A stretch of DNA of 64,000 bases. Origin: Streptomyces sp. MMBL 11-1. Its GTDB lineage: Bacteria; Actinomycetota; Actinomycetes; Streptomycetales; Streptomycetaceae. Below the pieces are notes generated by a model, which saw only the letters and a list, made by a program, of their open reading frames with translations, made no database searches and was not told the origin of the DNA. Position numbers and translations under genes: made by a program. Where the stretch lies: positions 6,017,001 through 6,081,000 of the forward strand of contig NZ_CP117709.1 of NCBI RefSeq assembly GCF_028622875.1. The letters run 5' to 3'. Numbering within the stretch: the stretch's first letter is position 1; each line of letters begins with the position of its first letter. Of the stretch, positions 62,143-64,000 are shown piece after piece.

Positions 62143-62616
62143 ATGACTGGCTCGGAAACGAAAGCCGCGGTCGAGTGGCTCACATCGGCGGCACCGGACC
62201 CGGCCGCCTGCCGGTGGGAGTGGGAGCGCAATCCGCAGGGGATCGCGCTCCTCCCGGCCGGCAGGCGCTGGGACGTGCTGATCCTCCCGGGCGGACTGGG
62301 CTACCCGACGCTCGACGTCCTCACCCGCCTCGTCGACCGTCCGGGCCCCGTTCTCGCCGACTCCGCGGAGTCGCGCGTGGGCTTCTTCGTCCCGCCGGGC
62401 ACTGTCTCCCGCTGGATCGGCACCGGGATCAGGGGCTGCGGCCAGGGCACCTGGCTGGTCGTCCCGTACCCGGGGCGGGTCACCGGGGGAGTGCGCTGGC
62501 TGGTCCCGCCGGACGGTTCGGGGACCCTCACGGACGCCGGACTCCTCGAACGCGCGATGCACGAGGCGGCGGGCGCGGCCGCCCGGGACGCCCGCGGGGA
62601 ACGTCCGGAGGGCTGA
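62143..62616 (+). CDS. Small primase/polymerase-like protein, second copy
   Basis: This 157-residue protein shares its layout with the product of 4913-5560. GRRWDVLILPGG corresponds to GRAFDVLEV, and a GPV stretch is followed by FFVPPGTVSRW. Further on GQGTWLVVPYPGRV is followed by VRWLVPP. It lacks the N-terminal Cys cluster of the other copy. The best guess is a degenerate bifunctional primase/polymerase N-terminal domain acting alone; function unknown. The ATG has GGGAGG ahead. It stands between the polyamine operon and the chitinase gene, on the same strand as both. Confidence 0.55.
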   Translation: MTGSETKAAVEWLTSAAPDPAACRWEWERNPQGIALLPAGRRWDVLILPGGLGYPTLDVLTRLVDRPGPVLADSAESRVGFFVPPGTVSRWIGTGIRGCGQGTWLVVPYPGRVTGGVRWLVPPDGSGTLTDAGLLERAMHEAAGAAARDARGERPEG

Positions 62617-62633
62617 GGCGGCCGCCAGAGGTC

Positions 62634-62662
62634 TTGACAACCTGATTGGTCTGGACCATGTT
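62634..62662 (+). promoter_or_regulatory. Chitinase promoter
   Basis: TTGACA, a perfect -35 box, is followed after 17 bases by CATGTT as a weak -10. The DasR-type operator lies between and over the boxes. The start codon is 43 bases downstream. Confidence 0.65.
62645..62660. promoter_or_regulatory. DasR-responsive element (dre) in the chitinase promoter
   Basis: The core TGGTCTGGACCA differs at one base from the dre core TGGTCTAGACCA and is nearly palindromic. DasR is the GntR-family repressor of the chitin and N-acetylglucosamine regulon in streptomycetes; glucosamine 6-phosphate releases it. The position over the promoter fits repression in the absence of chitin products. Confidence 0.85.
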
Positions 62663-62704
62663 GTGCGCACGCCAACCCGAATTTCCCCCCGCGCGGAGGC
62701 TGTT

Positions 62705-64000
62705 GTGGAACGCACCGGACCAACCGTCAGATTCTCCAGACTCCTGGCCGTCTGCTCGGCCGCCCTGCTCGCCGCCGGAGCCCTCGTCGCCACGGCGCCG
62801 GCGGCAGGCGCCGCCGATGTGGACCTGGCACGCAACGGCGGCTTCGAGGCGGGCCTGGACGGCTGGACCTGCGCGGCCTCCAGCGGCGCGGCCGTCTCCA
62901 CGCCCACCCGCAGCGGCACCTCCGCGCTCAAGGCGACCCCGGCCGGCAGCGACCACGCCAAGTGCTCGCAGAGCATCACGGTCAAGCCCGACTCCACGTA
63001 CACGCTGAGCGCCTGGGTGCAGGGCAGCTACGTCTACCTCGGCGCGTCCGGCACCGGCACCACCGACGTCTCCACCTGGACCCAGTCCCCCGGTGCGTGG
63101 AAGCAGCTCACCACCACCTTCAGGACCGGGCCCTCCACCACCTCCGTGAGCGTCTACACCCACGGCTGGTACGGCACCCCGGCCTACTACGCCGACGACC
63201 TCACCCTCGTCGGCCCCGGCGGCGACCCCGTCGTGGTCCCGGCCGTCCCCGCGGGCCTCAAGACCACGGCGATCACCTCCTCCTCGGTCGCGCTCTCCTG
63301 GAACGCCGTCTCCGGCGCGAGCGGCTACCACGTCTACCGCGGCGGTACGAAGGTCGCCACGGCCACCGGCCCCTCGGCCACCGTGACGGGCCTGACGCCG
63401 TCCACCGCGTACAGCTTCCAGGTCACCGCCGCCAACGCGGCCGGCGAGTCCGCGAAGTCGGCCGCCATCACCGCGACCACCACGGCGGGCGGCGGGGGCG
63501 GCGACACCAAGCTCCCGCCCCGCGCCCTCGTCGGCTACCTGCACACCAGCTTCGCCAACGGCTCCGGCTACACCCGGATGGCGGACCTGCCCGACTCCTG
63601 GGACGTCATCAACCTCGCCTTCGGCGAGCCCACCTCCGTCACCTCCGGCGACATCCGCTTCGCGCTCTGCCCGGTCGCCGAGTGCCCGAACGTCGAGTCC
63701 GAGGCGGAGTTCAAGGCCGCGATCAAGGCCAAGCAGGCCGCGGGCAAGAAGGTGCTGATCTCGATCGGCGGCCAGAACGGACAGGTGCAGCTCAGCTCCA
63801 CCGCGGCCCGGGACGCCTTCGTCACCTCCGTCTCGAAGATCATCGACACCTACGGCCTGGACGGCCTGGACATCGACTTCGAGGGCCACTCCCTCTCCCT
63901 CAACACCGGCGACACCGACTTCCGCAGCCCCACCTCACCGGTGATCGTCAACCTGATCTCCGCGGTGAAGTCCCTCAAGGCGAAGTACGGCCCGGACTTC
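62705..64000 (+). CDS. Secreted GH18 chitinase, 5' part (truncated by window edge)
   Basis: 432 residues are seen without a stop. A signal peptide (residues 1 to about 37, ending PAAGA) is followed by a carbohydrate-binding module-like beta domain (NGGFEAGLDGWTC to about residue 175). A fibronectin type III domain (about 180-262, PAGLKTTAITSSSVALSWN) and a Gly-rich linker follow. The GH18 barrel starts with PPRALVGYLHTSFANG. The catalytic motif DGLDIDFEG is present, with D386, D389, D391 and the acid Glu393. The domain order resembles secreted streptomycete chitinases; from memory the S. coelicolor gene at this locus is chiB. The GTG has CGGAGG before it. Confidence 0.93.
   Translation, partial: MERTGPTVRFSRLLAVCSAALLAAGALVATAPAAGAADVDLARNGGFEAGLDGWTCAASSGAAVSTPTRSGTSALKATPAGSDHAKCSQSITVKPDSTYTLSAWVQGSYVYLGASGTGTTDVSTWTQSPGAWKQLTTTFRTGPSTTSVSVYTHGWYGTPAYYADDLTLVGPGGDPVVVPAVPAGLKTTAITSSSVALSWNAVSGASGYHVYRGGTKVATATGPSATVTGLTPSTAYSFQVTAANAAGESAKSAAITATTTAGGGGGDTKLPPRALVGYLHTSFANGSGYTRMADLPDSWDVINLAFGEPTSVTSGDIRFALCPVAECPNVESEAEFKAAIKAKQAAGKKVLISIGGQNGQVQLSSTAARDAFVTSVSKIIDTYGLDGLDIDFEGHSLSLNTGDTDFRSPTSPVIVNLISAVKSLKAKYGPDF

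Overview
The window is a high-GC actinobacterial chromosome segment that reads as a Streptomyces core region. The evidence is the extreme GC bias at third codon positions, many GTG starts, and developmental genes typical of the genus (nsdA, whiG). It also has a run of four type I signal peptidases and the order smc-glcP-ftsY-nsdA-amtB-glnK-glnD-ffh, rpsP-khpA-rimM-trmD-rplS, sipWXYZ, dprA-whiG, rpsB-tsf-pyrH-frr-cdsA-rlmN. From memory this is the order of the S. coelicolor smc-to-chitinase interval. I see no rRNA, tRNA, insertion sequence, prophage or CRISPR array.

Layout. 0-5 kb: the 3' part of smc, a glucose permease and the SRP receptor ftsY. 5-14 kb: a primase/polymerase-like protein, the developmental repressor nsdA, the nitrogen operon amtB-glnK-glnD preceded by a clear GlnR operator, and ffh. 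14-29 kb: a methyltransferase, a SprT-like zinc protease, the ribosomal protein and tRNA methylation cluster, four signal peptidases, a Nudix hydrolase, DUF2469, yraN-comM-dprA, the sporulation sigma factor whiG, a TetR regulator and a degenerate LytM protein. 29-35 kb: translation and lipid genes rpsB, tsf, pyrH, frr, cdsA and rlmN. 35-39 kb: a TPP riboswitch followed by the thiamine ABC transporter thiBPQ. 39-45 kb: a two-component system, a GT87-like membrane protein, an AHSA1 protein and an atypical ABC exporter. 45-62 kb: two polyamine or aminobutyrate modules (aminotransferase-Lrp // aldehyde dehydrogenase-PotD-like, then aldehyde dehydrogenase-potDABC-FAD oxidase). Between the modules lie a DUF574 methyltransferase, a glycerophosphodiesterase, adenosine deaminase, a DUF4190 protein and a NADAR protein. 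62-64 kb: a second primase/polymerase-like protein and the 5' part of a secreted GH18 chitinase with a DasR-type operator.

How it fits together. SRP targeting (ftsY, ffh) and signal peptidases serve secretion. GlnR-controlled ammonium uptake with PII signalling, the polyamine modules and chitin degradation all supply nitrogen. nsdA and whiG tie the region to development. The least explained signals are noncoding: four tandem 23-bp units upstream of rpsB, a 23-bp duplication plus a perfect 20-bp palindrome before the solitary polyamine-binding gene, and a GlnR-like array before the second polyamine operon. Among proteins, the oddest are the two primase/polymerase-like singletons, the LytM protein that lacks its catalytic histidines, and an ABC ATPase with a missing signature motif.
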